DNA of 64,000 nt, from the NCBI GenBank assembly GCA_949710005.1, contig OX453287.1:11813805-11877804 (forward strand), read 5' to 3'. The notes below the pieces were generated by a model. It saw only the letters and a program-made list of their open reading frames with translations, searched no databases and was not told the DNA's origin. Position numbers and translations under genes: made by a program. Origin of the DNA: Ricordea florida. Lineage: Eukaryota; Cnidaria; Anthozoa; Corallimorpharia; Ricordeidae. Shown here piece by piece: positions 24,076-37,385 of the stretch; the stretch's first letter is position 1; every line of letters starts with the position of its first letter.

Positions 24076-26705
24076 ACTACACTTAATACAGCTACTACAC
24101 TTACTACAGATACTACACTTACTACCGCTACCACAATTAGTACACTTACTACAGCTACTACACGTACTAAAGCTACTACACTTACTACTGCTACTACGCT
24201 TACTACATCTACTACAATTACAACATCTATTACAGTTAATAAACTTATTACAGCTAATAGACTTACTATACTTACTACACTTACTACAGCTACTACACTT
24301 ACTACACAACACAGTTACTACAGCTACTACACTTAATACACTTACTAAAGTTACTACAGCTAGTACACTTATTAATGCTACTACCCTTAATACAGATACT
24401 ACAATTACTACAGCTACTACATTTACTACAATTACTGCAGCTACTACATTAACTTAAGCTACTATACTTACTACACTTAGTACACTTTCTACACTTACTA
24501 CACTAACTACAGCTTCTACACTTACTACACTTAGTACAGCAACTACACTTACTGCACTTACTACAGCTACTACACTTTCTACTGCTACAAGACTTACTAC
24601 ACTTACTACAGCTAGAACACTTACTACAGCTACTACACTTACTGTAACTTCTACACTTACTACAGCTATCCACAACACTCAATCGGCTACTACACTTACG
24701 ACAGCTACTACATTTTGTACAGCTACTACACTTACTACAGCTACTACACTTACTACAGCTACTACACTTACTACTGTTACTACAATTACTACACTTACTA
24801 CACTTCCTACACTTACTACATTTACTACAGCTACTAGACTTACCACACTTACTACACTTACTGCAGCTACTACATTACTACACTTACTACAGCTACTAAA
24901 CTCACTACAGCTCCTACACATACTACACTTACTACAGCTACTACACTTACTACAGCTACTACAGCTACTAAACTTACTAAACTTACTACAGCTACTACAC
25001 TTACTACAGCTACTACAGTTACTTAAACGACTACTACACTTACTACACTTGCTGCAGCTACTACACTTAATACAGCTACCAAAAATTACTACAGCTACTA
25101 CATTTACTACACTTACTTTAGATACTACATTAACTAAACCTACTACACCTACTAAACTTAGTACACTAACAACACTTACTACACTAACTACAGCTAATAC
25201 AACTACTACACTTACCAGACTTACTACACTTACTACAGCTACTACACTTACTACACTTAGTACAGCTACTACACTTAGTGCACTCACTAAAGCTACTACA
25301 CTTTCTTCTGCTACTAGACTTACTACACTTACTATAGCTACAACACTTATTACAGCTACTACACTTACTGCAACTTCTACACTTACTACAGCTAACCACA
25401 ACACTCAATCGGCTTCTACACTTACTACAGCTACCACACTTTCTACAGCTAATTCAGTTACTACAGCTACTACACTTACTACAGCTACTACACTTACTAC
25501 TGTTAATACAATTACTAAACTTACTACACTTATTACATTTACTACAGCTACTAAAATTACCACACTTACTACAGTTACTGCAGCTACTACATCCTTACAC
25601 TTCCTACAGCAACTAAACTTACTACAGCTCCTACACATACTACACTTAGTACAGCTACTACACTTACTACAGCTACTACAGCTATTACACTTATTACTGC
25701 TACTACACTTACTACTGTTAGTTCCCTACTACAGCTACTAGACTAACTACACTTACAACAGCTACTACACTTGCTGCAGCTACTACACTTACTACAGCTA
25801 CTAGAATTCTACAGCTACTACACTAACTACACTTACTACACATATTACACTTACTAAAGTTACTACAGGTACTACACTTACTACACTTACTACAGCTACT
25901 GCATTATTACACTTACCACACTTACTACAGCTACAACACTTAATACACTTACTATAGATATCACATTTACCACAGATAACACACTTACTAAATCTACTAC
26001 TTCTACTAAATTCACTACAGTTATCACACTTACTACAGCTACTACACTTACTACAGCTACTAAACTTACTAAATTACTACAGATACTACACTTAGTGTAG
26101 CTCCTATACATACTAAACTTACTACAGCTACCACAATTACTACAGCTACTACACTTGCTACAGCTAATACAGTTACTACAGCTACTACACTTACTACGCT
26201 TACTACAGCTACTATACTTACTACACTTACTACAGATACTACACTTAGTGTAGCTCCTATACATACTAAACTTACTACAGCTACCACAATTACTACAGCT
26301 ACTACACTTGCTACAGCTAATACAGTTACTACAGCTACTACACTTACTACGCTTACTACAGCTACTATACTTACTACACTTACTACAGATACTACACTTA
26401 CTTCATTCACAATAGATATTACACTTACTACACTTACTATGCTTACTACAGCTACTACAAGTACTACACTTACTACACTTATTACAGCTACTACACTTAC
26501 TACCGATACTACACTTAATACAGCTACTACAATTACTACACTTACTACAGCTACTATACTCAATACAGCTCCTACACATACTACACTTACTACAGCTACT
26601 ACACTTTCTACTGCTACTAGACTTACTACACTTACTACAGCTAAGACACTTACTACAGCTACTACACTTACTGCAACTTCTACACTTACTACAGCTATCA
26701 ACTAC
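24076..26705 (+). repeat. 18-bp triplet satellite array
   Basis: About 2.6 kb of ACTACAGCTACTACACTT units, a higher-order arrangement of six triplets. Because 18 is a multiple of three and indels are mostly triplets, long frames are open on both strands. The plus strand reads Thr/Leu/Ala-rich. The minus strand reads VVSVVAV-type or Cys/Ser-rich stretches, the longest about 240 codons at 24,679-25,404. A longer period of 726 bp is visible: the landmark CACAACACTCAATCGGCT lies at 24,671 and 25,397, preceded by ACTTCTACACTTACTACAGCTA in both. No start context, splice signal or recognisable domain supports a gene. Confidence 0.9.
26081..26386 (+). repeat. Two identical 153-bp tandem units inside triplet array
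   Basis: Units 26,081-26,233 and 26,234-26,386 appear identical, each starting AGATACTACACTTAGTGTAG. The length of 153 bp is 51 triplets, so frame is preserved. This is a recent local amplification within an older, diverged array. Confidence 0.8.
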
Positions 26706-26860
26706 AACTATCAAACTACGAATTATAATTGTGCTCTCTATCTACCTGTGTAGTAAATGTAGTAGCTGTACTAAGTGTGCTCTCTATCTACCTGATTGTA
26801 GTTGATATCAACTATATATATATACAGTATACCTGTGCTCTCTATCTACCTGATCGTTCT
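26706..26860. repeat. Junction zone between triplet and 21-bp satellites
   Basis: Three copies of GTGCTCTCTATCTACCTG (starting near 26,732, 26,777 and 26,834) alternate with a short inverted triplet-satellite piece (AAATGTAGTAGCTGTACTAAG) and an AT-rich stretch (CAACTATATATATATACAGTA). The third copy leads into the plus-oriented 21-bp satellite, and the same motif occurs inside that satellite near 32,075 and 35,380. Confidence 0.65.
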
Positions 26861-29015
26861 ATAACTTAACCTAGTTAACCAATGCATGTACTTAAATAGC
26901 ATATATGCTTATTTAATTTTTCTTTGTACTTACCACGTAAGCCTATGTATTTATTTATTTGGCTGTTAGGCTTATCTGTTAAGCCTATTCCTTTACCTGG
27001 TTAGATTAAATAATTATCTAGTTAGTTATCTAATTAGTCTGTGTATTTGACTAATTAACCTATTTTTTACCTGATCGGGCCATTTATATACCTGATTAGC
27101 CTAACTAGGTACTTGATTGGCCTATAGATTTACCTAACTAGTTTGAATAATTTATCTGTTAGCCTAATTAGCCTATCTATTTACCTAATTCTCTGATGAG
27201 TCTATCTAGTTAGCCTAAGTATTTACGGATTAGCCTATGTATGTACTTTTTCGGCTTTTGGGCTTACCTGACTCGCCTATGTATATATTTAATTAGCCTA
27301 TCTCTTAGACCAACTGCCCTATTAATATACCTGTTTAGCCTTACCTCTTACCTGGTTAGATTAGATAATTATCTAATTAGTTTATCTAGTTATCTTATTG
27401 TCCTTTGAATTTGCCTAATTAACCTCCTTTTTCACCTGATTGGGCCATTCATATACCTTATTAGCATAAGTATTTAATTAGCCTATATATTTACTTAATT
27501 AATTTATCCATTTATTTCAGTAGCCTATCTATTAGCCTAATTAGCCTAACCATTTACCTAACTACCCGATGAGTCTATCTAGTTAGCCTAAGTATGTAAT
27601 GATTAGCCTATGCTTATACCTATTCGGCTTTTGGGCTTACCTGATTGGCCTATCTATATTTTCGAGTAGCTTATCTATTTAACTGATTAGCCTATATATT
27701 TACGTAATTACTTCATCTATTTACTGAAGTAGGCTATATATTTGTCTCATTGGCCTATTTTTCTATTTTTCTGAATTTCTTATAACTTTACCTTTTTAAC
27801 CTATGTATGTACTTGATTAGCATATATGCTTATTTAATTAGTCTATGTATTTACGTAATTAGGTAATGTATCTACCTATTCGGCTGTTAGATTTACCTTA
27901 GTTTCCTATGTATCTACCTTTTTAGCCTAATTATTTAGCTGACTAGACTACATACATTACTAATTAGTTTATCTATTTATGTAATTAGCCTATATCTTTG
28001 CCTAATTAGGTTATGTCTTTGCCTGATTGCCTGATGGGTTAACTTAACTAGCCTTTTTATATGTCTGATTAATCTATATATTTACCTTAATAGTCTATCA
28101 CTCTATCTGATTAACCTATGTATTTGCCTAATTGGTCTATCCATTTATTTGAATCTCTGATACCCTTAAATGATTAACCCATGTATGCACTTGATTAGGA
28201 TATATGCTTATTTACTTAACCTTTGTATTTACCTGATTAGCCTATCTATCTGTCTTTGTCTAATTAGAATATCTATTCACCTTATTGCTAGATGGGTTTA
28301 CCAAACTGCCCTGTGTTTGTATCTGATTAGCCTATATATTTACCTAATTAGCCTATATATATACCTAATTAATTTATTTATTTATCTGATCAGAGTATTT
28401 ATCTGCCGAATTGTGCTATCTATTTACCTGATCGTCCTATAACTTAACCTAGTTAACTTATGTATGTACTTAACTATGATATATCCTTATTTAATTTTTC
28501 TTTGTTTAATTTCTTTGTTTAATTTTTCTTTACATGCTGATGTCTGATCTCACCCAAGAGAAGTGTAAAGCGCTTTTGAACATATTCATATGAAAAAGTG
28601 CGCTACATAAATTTATTATCATTATCATTATGATTTGTTCTTACCAGAAAGCCTATGTATTTATTTGGCTGTTAGGCTTATCTGCTTGGCCTATTACCAT
28701 GCCTCTTTAGCCTATCCTTTTACCTGGTTAGATTAGACAATTGTCTAATTAGTCTAACTAGTTCTCTCATTAGCCAATGCATTTGCCTAATTTACCTATT
28801 TTTTATCTGATCGGGCCATTTGTATACCTGATAAGCCTTACTATTTACTTGATTAGCTTATATATTGACTTAATTAGTTTATCTATTTATCTGAACAATT
28901 TATCTGTTAACCTAATAAGCCTATCTATTTACGTAATTGCCTGGTGAGTCTATCTAGTTAGCCTAAGTATTTACAAATTAGCTATGTATGTAGTTATTCG
29001 GCTGTTGGGCTTATG
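26840..29015. repeat. 2.2-kb direct repeat, copy 1
   Basis: Matches about 35,375-37,385 at an offset near 8.4 kb. The copies share the same SINE-like insertion at the same satellite position and diverge just after GGCTGTTGGGCTTA. Small indels change the offset from about 8,390 to 8,368. The duplication therefore happened after the SINE-like insertion. Confidence 0.7.
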
Positions 29016-32000
29016 TACTTGTTTAGCCTACATACTTACTTAATGAATTTGAATAATTTATCTATTAGCCTAATTAGCCTATGTATTTACGTATTGCTAG
29101 ATGAGTCTATCTAGTTAGCCTAAGTATTTACGGATTAGCCTATGTATGTACTTTTTCGGCTAATGGGCTTACTTGATTGGCCTATCTATACATTTCATTA
29201 GCCTATCTCGGAAACTTATTGCCATATGAAAATACCTGTTTGGCCTATCCTTTTACCTGGTAAGATTAGATAATTATCTAATTAGTTTATCTAGTTATCT
29301 AATTAGCCCATTTATTTTCCTAAATAACCCATTTTTTTCCTACTTGGGCTGTTTATATACCTGATAAGCTTAACTATTTCCTTGACTAGCCTATATATTT
29401 CCCTAATTAGTTTATCTATTTATGTCATTAGCCCTTCTACCAGCCTAATTAGCCTCTGTATTCACCTAATTGCCTGAAAAGTCTATCTTGTTAGCCTATG
29501 TATGTACTTAATTACCAAATATGCTTATTTGACTAGTTTAATTATTTACTGGATTAGCGTATGTGTGTACCTATTCGGCTGTTCGGCTTACCTGATTGGC
29601 CTTTTTATATATCTGATTAACCTATCTATTAAGAGATTAGGTTAAATATTTACATAATTACATTATCTATTAATTTTAATATATCTTTGCCCAATTACGC
29701 TGTTTTTGCCTGATTGCCTGATTGCCTCATAGATTTATTTTATATATTTACCTAAATAGTTTATCTATTTATCCGACTAGACTATGTATTTGTCTAATTA
29801 GCCACTCCATTTCCCTAATTCCCTGATGAGTTTATCAAGTCAGCCTATGTCTGAACTTGATTACCATATATGGTTATTTGATTAGTTTATTTATCGGATT
29901 TGCCTATGTATTTACCTATTTGACTGTTGGGCTTACCTGATTAGCCTACTTATATATCTGATTAGTCTATCCATTTATCTAATTAGCCTATATATTTACC
30001 TTAATATTTTATCTATTTATTTGATTGCCTTATGTATTTGCCTAATTGGCCTGTCTATTAACCTGATTGTGAAGATTACTTTACCTGATTAACCTATGTA
30101 TGTAGTTAATAAGCATATATGCTTTTTTATTAGTTTATGTATGTGCGTGATTAGCCAATCGATCTACCTATTGGGCTGTTGGGTTTACATGATTGGCCTA
30201 TTTATATACCTCTTTCGCCTATCCTGTTACCTGATTAGATAATATATTTATCTAATTAGTTTATTTAGTTTAATAAGCCTATGTATTTGCCTAACTAACC
30301 TATTTATTTAGCTGACTGGGCCCCTTATATACCTGATTGGTCTATCTATATACCTGACTAGACTATATATCTCGCTATATAGGTGACCTATTTATTCAAT
30401 TAGCCTAGGTCTTTGCCTAATTAGCCTATCTATTAACCTTAATGCCCGATGGGTTTACCTAATTTGAGCCTTTTTATACCTAATTACCCTAACTTTTTAC
30501 TTACATATCTGATTAGTCTATCTATTTAAATGATTAGCCTATATATTTACCGTAATACTTTATCTATTTATCTGATTAGCCTATGTCTTTCCCTAATCGG
30601 CCTTTCTATTTATCTGAATGTCTGATACTCTTAAAAAATTAACCTATGTATGTACTTGATTAGGATATATGCTTATTTACTTACTCTATGTATTTACCTA
30701 ATTAGCCTATCTATCGGCCTAGTTTGCTGTTCAGATTATCTGACAAGTCTATTTATGTACCTGTTAAGCCTATCTAGTTAACTGAGTCGATTATACAATT
30801 ATCTAATTAGCTTGTCTATTAATCTAATTTGCCTGTCTTTGCCTAATTAGAGTACCTATTTACCTTATTCCCAGATAAGTTTAACAAATAGCTCCACTAA
30901 TGTATCTGATTAGCCTATATATTTACCTAAGTAGTCTATTTATTTATCTGATCAGTCTATGTATTTGAGGAATTGTCCTATCTATTTACCTGATCGTCCT
31001 ATAACATAACTTAGTTAACCTATGCCTGTACTTAAAGAGCATATATGTTTATTTAATTTTTCTTTCTACTTACCAAATAAGCCTATGTATTTATTTATTT
31101 GCTGTTAGGCTTAAACTGATTGAACTATTAATATACCTGTTTAGCCTATCCTCTGACCTGGTTAAGATTAGATAATGATCTAACTAGTTTATCTAGTTAT
31201 CTAATTAGCCTATGCACCTGCCTAATTAACTTATTTTTTTACCTAATTAAGCCATCTATATACCTGATTAGCCTAACTATGTACTTGTTTAGCCTACATA
31301 CTTACTTAATGAGTTTAAATAATTTATCTATTAGCCTAATTACCCTAGCTATTTACCTATTGCTAGATGAGTCTATCTAGTTGGCCTAATTATGTACGGT
31401 TATCCTATGTATGTACTTTTTCCGCTGTTGGGCTTACCTGATTGGCCTATCTATATATTTAATTAGCCTATCTCTTAAACTGATTGGCCTATTAATATGC
31501 CTTTTAAGCCTATCCTCTTACCTGTTAAGATTAGACAATTATCTAATGAGTTTATGTAGTTATCTCATTAGCCTTTGTATTTGCCTAATTAACCTATATT
31601 TTTACGTATTGGGCCATTAGTATACCCTATTAGCATAATCTATTTAGCTAATTAGCGTATCTATTAGCTTAATAAGACTATCTACTTATCTAATTGCCTG
31701 ATGAGTCCATCTAGTTAGCCTATGTATGTACTTCATTCGCATATACGCTTATTTATTTAGTCCATGTATTCACCTAATTAAGAAATGTATCTACCAATTT
31801 GGTTGTAAGGATTACCTGAACTTCCTATTTATGTAACATTTAGCCTAATTATTTAGATGACTAGACTACATACTTTAGGAATTAGTTTATCTATTTATCT
31901 AATTAGCCTATGTCTTTGCCTAATTAGGTTGTCTTTGCCTGATTGCCTGATGGGTTAACTTAACTAGCCTTTTTATATATCTGATTAGCCTATCTATTAA

Positions 32001-34718
32001 CCTCATTAGCCCATATATTTACCTAATTCGTTTATTGATATATGTGATCAGTCTATGTATTTGGCGAATTGTGCTCTCTATCTACCTGATCGTCCTATAA
32101 CTTAACTTGGTTAACCTATGTATGTACTTAAATAGCATATATGCTTATTTAATTTTTCTTTGAACTTACCATAGAAGCCTATGTATTTATTTATTTTGCG
32201 GTTAGGTTTAAACTGACTGGCCTATTAATATACCTGTTTAGCATATCCTGTTACCTGGTTAGAATAGATAATGATCTAACTAGTTTGTCTAGTTATCTAA
32301 TTAGCCTATGTATTTGCCTAATTAAAATATTTTTTCACCTGTTTGGGCCATTCATATACCTTATAAGCATAACTATTAAGTTAGCCTATATATTTACTTA
32401 ATTAGTTTATCTATTTATCTGAGTAGCCTATCTATTAGCCAAATTAGCCTATCCATTTACCTAATTACCTGATGAGTCTATCTAGCTAGCCTAAGTATGT
32501 ACGGATTAGCCTATGTATGTACCTATTCCGCTTTTGGGCTTAAATGATTGGCCTATCTATATTATCGATTAACCAGTCTATTAAACTGATTATCCTATAT
32601 ATTTACCTAATTACTTTATCTGTTTAATAAAATAGGCTATATATTTTTCTAATTGGCCTATCTATTTTTCTAAAATTCCTTTTAACCTATGTATGTACTT
32701 GATTCGCATATATGCTTATTTAATGAGTCTATGTATTTACCTAATTAGGTAATGATCTACCTATTTGAATGTTAGGATTACCTGGTTTTCCTATTTATAT
32801 ACCATTTAGCATAATTATTTAGCTGACTAGACTACATATTGTACTAATTAGTTTATCTATTTATCTAATTAGCCTATGTATTTCCCTAATCGGCCTTTCT
32901 ATTTATCTGAATGTCTGATACTCTCAAATGATTAACTTATGTATTTACCTGATCAGCCTATCTATTGGCCTAATTTACTGTTCGGTTTACCTAACTAGTG
33001 TATTTATATACCTTTTAAGCCTATCTACTTAACTGAGTAGATTATACAACTATCTAATCAGTTTATCTATTAATCTAATTTGACTGTCTTTGCCTAATTA
33101 GAATATTTATTTACCTACTTCCCAGATGGGTTTACAAAAATTGGCCTACTTATGTATCTCATTAGCCTATATATTTACCTAATTAATCTATTTATTTATC
33201 TGATCAGTCTATGTATTTGAGGAATTGAGCTATCTCTTTACCTGATCGTCCTATAAGTTAACCTAGTTAACCTATGTATGTACTTAAATAGCAAATATGT
33301 TTATTAAATTTTTCTTTTTTCTTACCACATTAGCCTATGTATTTGATTATTTTGCTGTTAGGTTTAAACTGATTGGCCTATCAATATACCTGTTTAGATA
33401 ATTATCTAATTAGTTTATCTAGTTATCTAATTAGCTTATGCATTTGCCTAATTAACTTATTTTTTACCTGATTAAGCCATTCATATTCCCTATTAGCATA
33501 ACTATATATTTAATTAGCTAATATATTTACTTAATTACTTTATCTATTTATCTGACCAGACTACATACTTTACTAATTAGTTTATCTATTTGTCTAATTC
33601 GCCTATGTCTTTACCTAATTAAGTTATGTCTTTGACTGATTACATGATGGGTTAACTTAACTAGGCTTTTTATCTATTTGATTAGCCTAACTATTAAACT
33701 GATTAGCCTATATATTTAACTAATTCGTATATCTGTTTCTCTGATTACTTTATCTATTTGCCGAATTGGCCTGTCTATTTATTAAATGTCTGATACCCTT
33801 AAATGATTAACCTATGTATGTACTTGATTAGGATTAATGCTTATTTCCTTACTCTATGTATTTACCTGATTAGCCTGTCTATCTCCGTATTTTGCTGTTT
33901 GGTTTACCTGATTAGCCTATGTATATATTTATCTCATTAGTTTATCTATCAATCTAGTTTGCCTGTCTTTGTTTAATTAGAATATCTATTTCCCTTATTG
34001 TTTGATAGGTTTACCAAATTGGCCTTCTTAGCTATCTGACTAGTCCATAAAGTTACCTTTTTAGCCTATGGAATTACCTTATTAGTTTGTTTGTTTATCT
34101 GATTACCCTATGTATTTGCCAAATTGTGCTATCTCCTTACCTGATCGTCTTAGAACTTTACTTCATTAAAGTATGTATGTACTTAACTAGCATATATGCT
34201 TATTTAATTTTTCTTTGTATTTATCGGATAAGCCTATGTATTTATTTATTTGGCTGTTGGGCTTATCTGATTGGCCCATTAATATACCTGTTTAGCCTAC
34301 CTGGGTAGACTAGATAATTATCTAATTAGCTTAACTATATATCTAAACAGCCTATGTATTTGCTCTAATTAACTTATTTTTTTACCTGATCGGGCCACTT
34401 GTATACCTAATTAGCCTAACTATGTAATTGATTAGCCTAAATATTTACTTTATTTGTTTATTTATTTATCTATTCAGCCTATCTATTAGCTTAATTAGCC
34501 TATCTAGTTACCTAATTGCCTGATAAATCCATCTAGTTAGCCTATGTATGTACTTGATTCGCATATACGCTTATTTATTTAGTCTATGTATCACCTAATT
34601 AAGAAATGTATCTACCCATTTGGTTGTAAGGTTTACCTGGTTTTCCTATTTATATACCATTTGGCATAATAATTTAGCTGACTAGACAACATACTGTACT
34701 AATTGGTTTATCTATTTG
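26861..34718 (+). repeat. 21-bp satellite, plus-oriented, about 7.9 kb
   Basis: Diverged 21-bp satellite with a longer higher-order pattern than the first 24 kb. Landmarks are ACTTGATTAGCATATATGCT, TTTAATTTTTCTTTG and TCGGCTGTTGGGCTTACCTG. Large parts are the inverse of 44.8-52 kb: 31,411-31,620 against 47,266-47,511, 30,180-30,420 against 48,490-48,740, and 33,450-34,130 against 45,480-46,230. Plus-strand open stretches (90 codons at 28,170-28,442, 69 at 31,411-31,620, 73 at 34,087-34,308) are heptad repeats. I see no gene. Confidence 0.86.
28530..28632 (+). mobile_element. SINE-like short insert, copy 1
   Basis: About 100 bp that does not fit the satellite: TACATGCTGATGTCTGATC, then CACCCAAGAGAAGTGTAAAG, an imperfect hairpin AGCGCTTTTG..AAAAAGTGCGCT, and a tail of (ATT/ATC) triplets. 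The triplet tail and GCGCT hairpin suggest the 3' end of a non-autonomous retroelement. I cannot see internal RNA polymerase III boxes. Near 32,140 the satellite sequence TTTAATTTTTCTTTG runs uninterrupted, so it represents the empty site. Confidence 0.55.
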
Positions 34719-35145
34719 TAAAGGTAATCATACGGTTTCGAGTTCAATTTGGAATTAATTTGCACGAGTGAGTTTTTCAAAAAGCTGAAATTGCACGAGC
34801 CGCTTCGGCGAGTGCAATTTCAGCTTTTTGAAAAACTCACAAGTACAAATTAATTCCAAATTGAACGAGAAAAGCCGTATGATTACTTATTAATAATATA
34901 AACATGAAAAAATTCGCCTGGAAGAAGTACCGGAAGATCTCATTGCAGACGGACAGGAAGTAAGCATTTGACGCGGATTTGACACTTTATTTACTGATTG
35001 GCTGATGAAGATCAACTGATAACGCTACGAACTCAAAGCGGGTCGTTCAAAAATAAAGAATATCATAATCGAGAAAATCGATGTGTAATTTGCACTGGTG
35101 TTACACTTTTTGCACTGGTATTACACTTTTTGCACTGGTGTTACA

Positions 35146-35178
<33 letters not shown>

Positions 35179-35204
35179 GAGTAATTTTTTCATGTATATT
35201 ATTA
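34719..35204. mobile_element. Composite element E2 (foldback plus MITE-like unit)
   Basis: The insert lies in satellite whose uninterrupted form is seen at about 31,890-31,905. First part, 34,724-34,886: a near-perfect hairpin of about 80-bp arms (GTAATCATACGG ... CCGTATGATTAC) centred on GCCGCTTCGGCG. Second part, about 34,890-35,204: a MITE-like unit with terminal inverted repeats (TTAATAATAT..CATGAAAAAATT and its inverse). It contains three tandem 20-bp copies of TGCACTGGTGTTACACTTTT (35,091-35,148) and two CCAAT-type motifs (GATTGGCT near 34,996, GCCAATCAG at 35,166). No protein is encoded. Short frames across it are not credible. Confidence 0.75.
35091..35148 (+). repeat. Three tandem 20-bp repeats inside E2
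   Basis: Copies start at 35,091, 35,111 and 35,131 and read TGCACTGGTGTTACACTTTT, with one G-to-A change in copy 2 and a truncated third copy. Internal subterminal repeats of this kind are common in MITEs. I recall similar sequence from coral genomes but did not verify it. Confidence 0.75.
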
Positions 35205-35374
35205 ATCTAATTAGCCTATGTCTTTGCCTTATTAGGTCGTCTTTGCCTGATTGCCTGATGGGTTAACTTAACTAGCCTTTTTATATATCTGATTAGCCTA
35301 TCTATTAATCTCATTAGCCCATATATTTACCTAGTTCGTTTATTTATTTATGTGATCAGTCTATCTATTTGCCG

Positions 35375-37385
35375 AATTGTGCTCTCTATCTACCTGATCG
35401 TCCTATAACTTAACCTAGTTAACCTATGCATGTATGCTTATTTAATTTTTCTTTGTTCTTACCACATAAGCCTATGTATTTATTTATTTGGCTTTTAGGC
35501 TTATCTGTTAAGCCTATCCCTTTACCTAACTAGTTTGAATAATTTATCTGTTAGCCTAATTAGCCTATCTATTTACCTAATTCTCTGATGAGTCTATCTA
35601 GTTAGCCTACGTATTTACGGATTAGCCTATGTATGTACTTTTTCGGCTTTTTCGCTTACCTGACTGGCATATGTATATATTTAATTAGTGTATCTTTTAG
35701 ACTAATTGCCCTATTAATATACGTGTTTAGCCTTACCTCTTACCTGGTTAGATTAGATAATTATCTAATTAGTTTACCTAGTTATCTCATTGTCCTTTGT
35801 ATTTACCTTAATTAACCTATTTTTTTCACCTGATTGGGCCATTCATATACCATATTAGCATAAGTATTTAATTAGCCTATATATTTACTTAACTAGTTTA
35901 TCCATTTATCTGAGTAGCCTATCTATTAGCCTAATTAGCCTAACCATTTACCTAATTGCCTGACGAGTCTATCTAGTTAGCCTAAGTATGTAAGGATTAG
36001 CCTATGTATGTACCTATTCGGCTTTTGGGCTTACCTGATTGGCCTATCTATATTATCCAGTAGCCTATCTATTTAACTGAAACTGATTAGCCTATATATT
36101 TACCTAATTACTTTATCTATATACTTAAGTAGGCTATATATTTGTCTTATTGACCTATCTATTTTTGTAAATTTCTGATGACTTTACCTTTTTAACCTAA
36201 ATATGTACTTGATTAGCATATATGCTTATTTAATTAGTCTACGTACTTACGTAATAAGATAATGTATCTACCTATTCGGCTGTTAGATCTACCTTAGTTT
36301 ACTTAGCTGACTAGACTACATACTTTACTAATTAGTTTATCTATTTATGTAATTAGCCTATGTCCTTGCCTAATAAGGTTATGTCTTTGCCTGATTTCCT
36401 GATGGGTTAACTCAACTAGCCTTTTTATATGTCTGATTAGCCTATATATTTACCTTAATACTTTATCACTCTATCTGATTAGCCTATGTATTTGCCTAAT
36501 TGGTCTATCCATTTATTTAAATGTCTGATACCCTTAAATGATTAACCCATGTATGTACTTGATTAGGATATATGCTTATTTACTTACTCTATGTATTTAC
36601 CTGATTAGCGTATCTATCTGTCTTTGTCTAATTAGAATATCTATTCACCTATTTGCTAGATGGGTTTACCAAATTGCCCTGTGTTTGTATCTGATTAGCC
36701 TATATATTTACCTAATTAGCCTATATATATATACCTAATTAATTTATTTATTTATCTGATCAGAGTATTTATCTGCCGAATTGTGCTATCTATTTACCTG
36801 ATCGTCCTATAACTTAACCTAATTAACCTATGTATGTACTTAACTATGATATATCGTTATTTAATTTTTCTTTGTTTTTTTCTTTGTTTACTTTTTCTTT
36901 ACATGCTGATGTTCGATCTCACCCAAGAGAAGTGTAAAGCGCTTTTGAACATATTCATATGAAAAAGTGCGCTACATAAATTTGTTATCATTATCATTAT
37001 GATTTGTTCTTACCAGAAAGCCTATGTATTTATTTATTTGGCTGTTAGGCTTATCTGTTTGGCCTATTACCATAAATCTTTAGCCTATCCTTTTTTCTAG
37101 TTAGATTAGACAATTGTCTAATTAGTCTATCTAGTTCTCTCATTAGCCAATGCATTTGCCTAATTAACATATTTTTTTATCTGATCGGGCCATTTGTATA
37201 CCTGATAAGCCTTACCATTTACTTGATTAGCTTATATGTTTACTTAATTAGTTTATCTATTTATCTGAACAATTTATCTGTTAACCTAATAAGCCTATCT
37301 ATTTACGTAATTGCCTGATGAGTCTATCTAGTTAGCCTAAGTATTTACGGATTAGCTATGTATGTACTTATTCGGCTGTTGGGCT
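35375..37385. repeat. 2.2-kb direct repeat, copy 2
   Basis: Sister of 26,840-29,015, including the shared SINE-like insert. Confidence 0.7.
36901..37002 (+). mobile_element. SINE-like short insert, copy 2
   Basis: Copy of 28,530-28,632 (TACATGCTGATG, AGCGCTTTTG hairpin, ATC/ATT tail). A third copy, inverted, is at 62,377-62,481. Because it lies in both inverted-repeat arms and in both 2.2-kb direct repeats, the insertion predates those duplications. Confidence 0.6.

Noticed and set aside
23908..24336. Frame joining hydrophobic heptads, the VLSD segment and a threonine-rich tail, resembling a membrane-anchored mucin
   Set aside because: It is made of three unrelated repeat pieces that happen to be in phase, and the inverted copy at the window start is deleted and partial.
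24679..25404. 241-codon valine- and serine-rich minus-strand frame, and the threonine-rich plus-strand frames
   Set aside because: Six-triplet repeats leave several frames open on both strands at once. No domain or gene context is visible.
28530..28632. tRNA-derived SINE head or a tRNA gene
   Set aside because: No convincing A and B boxes or cloverleaf could be found; only the hairpin and triplet tail are clear.
35081..35266. 61-codon frame with repeated cysteine-histidine-like residues
   Set aside because: It comes from the 20-bp tandem repeats in E2 and runs into satellite.
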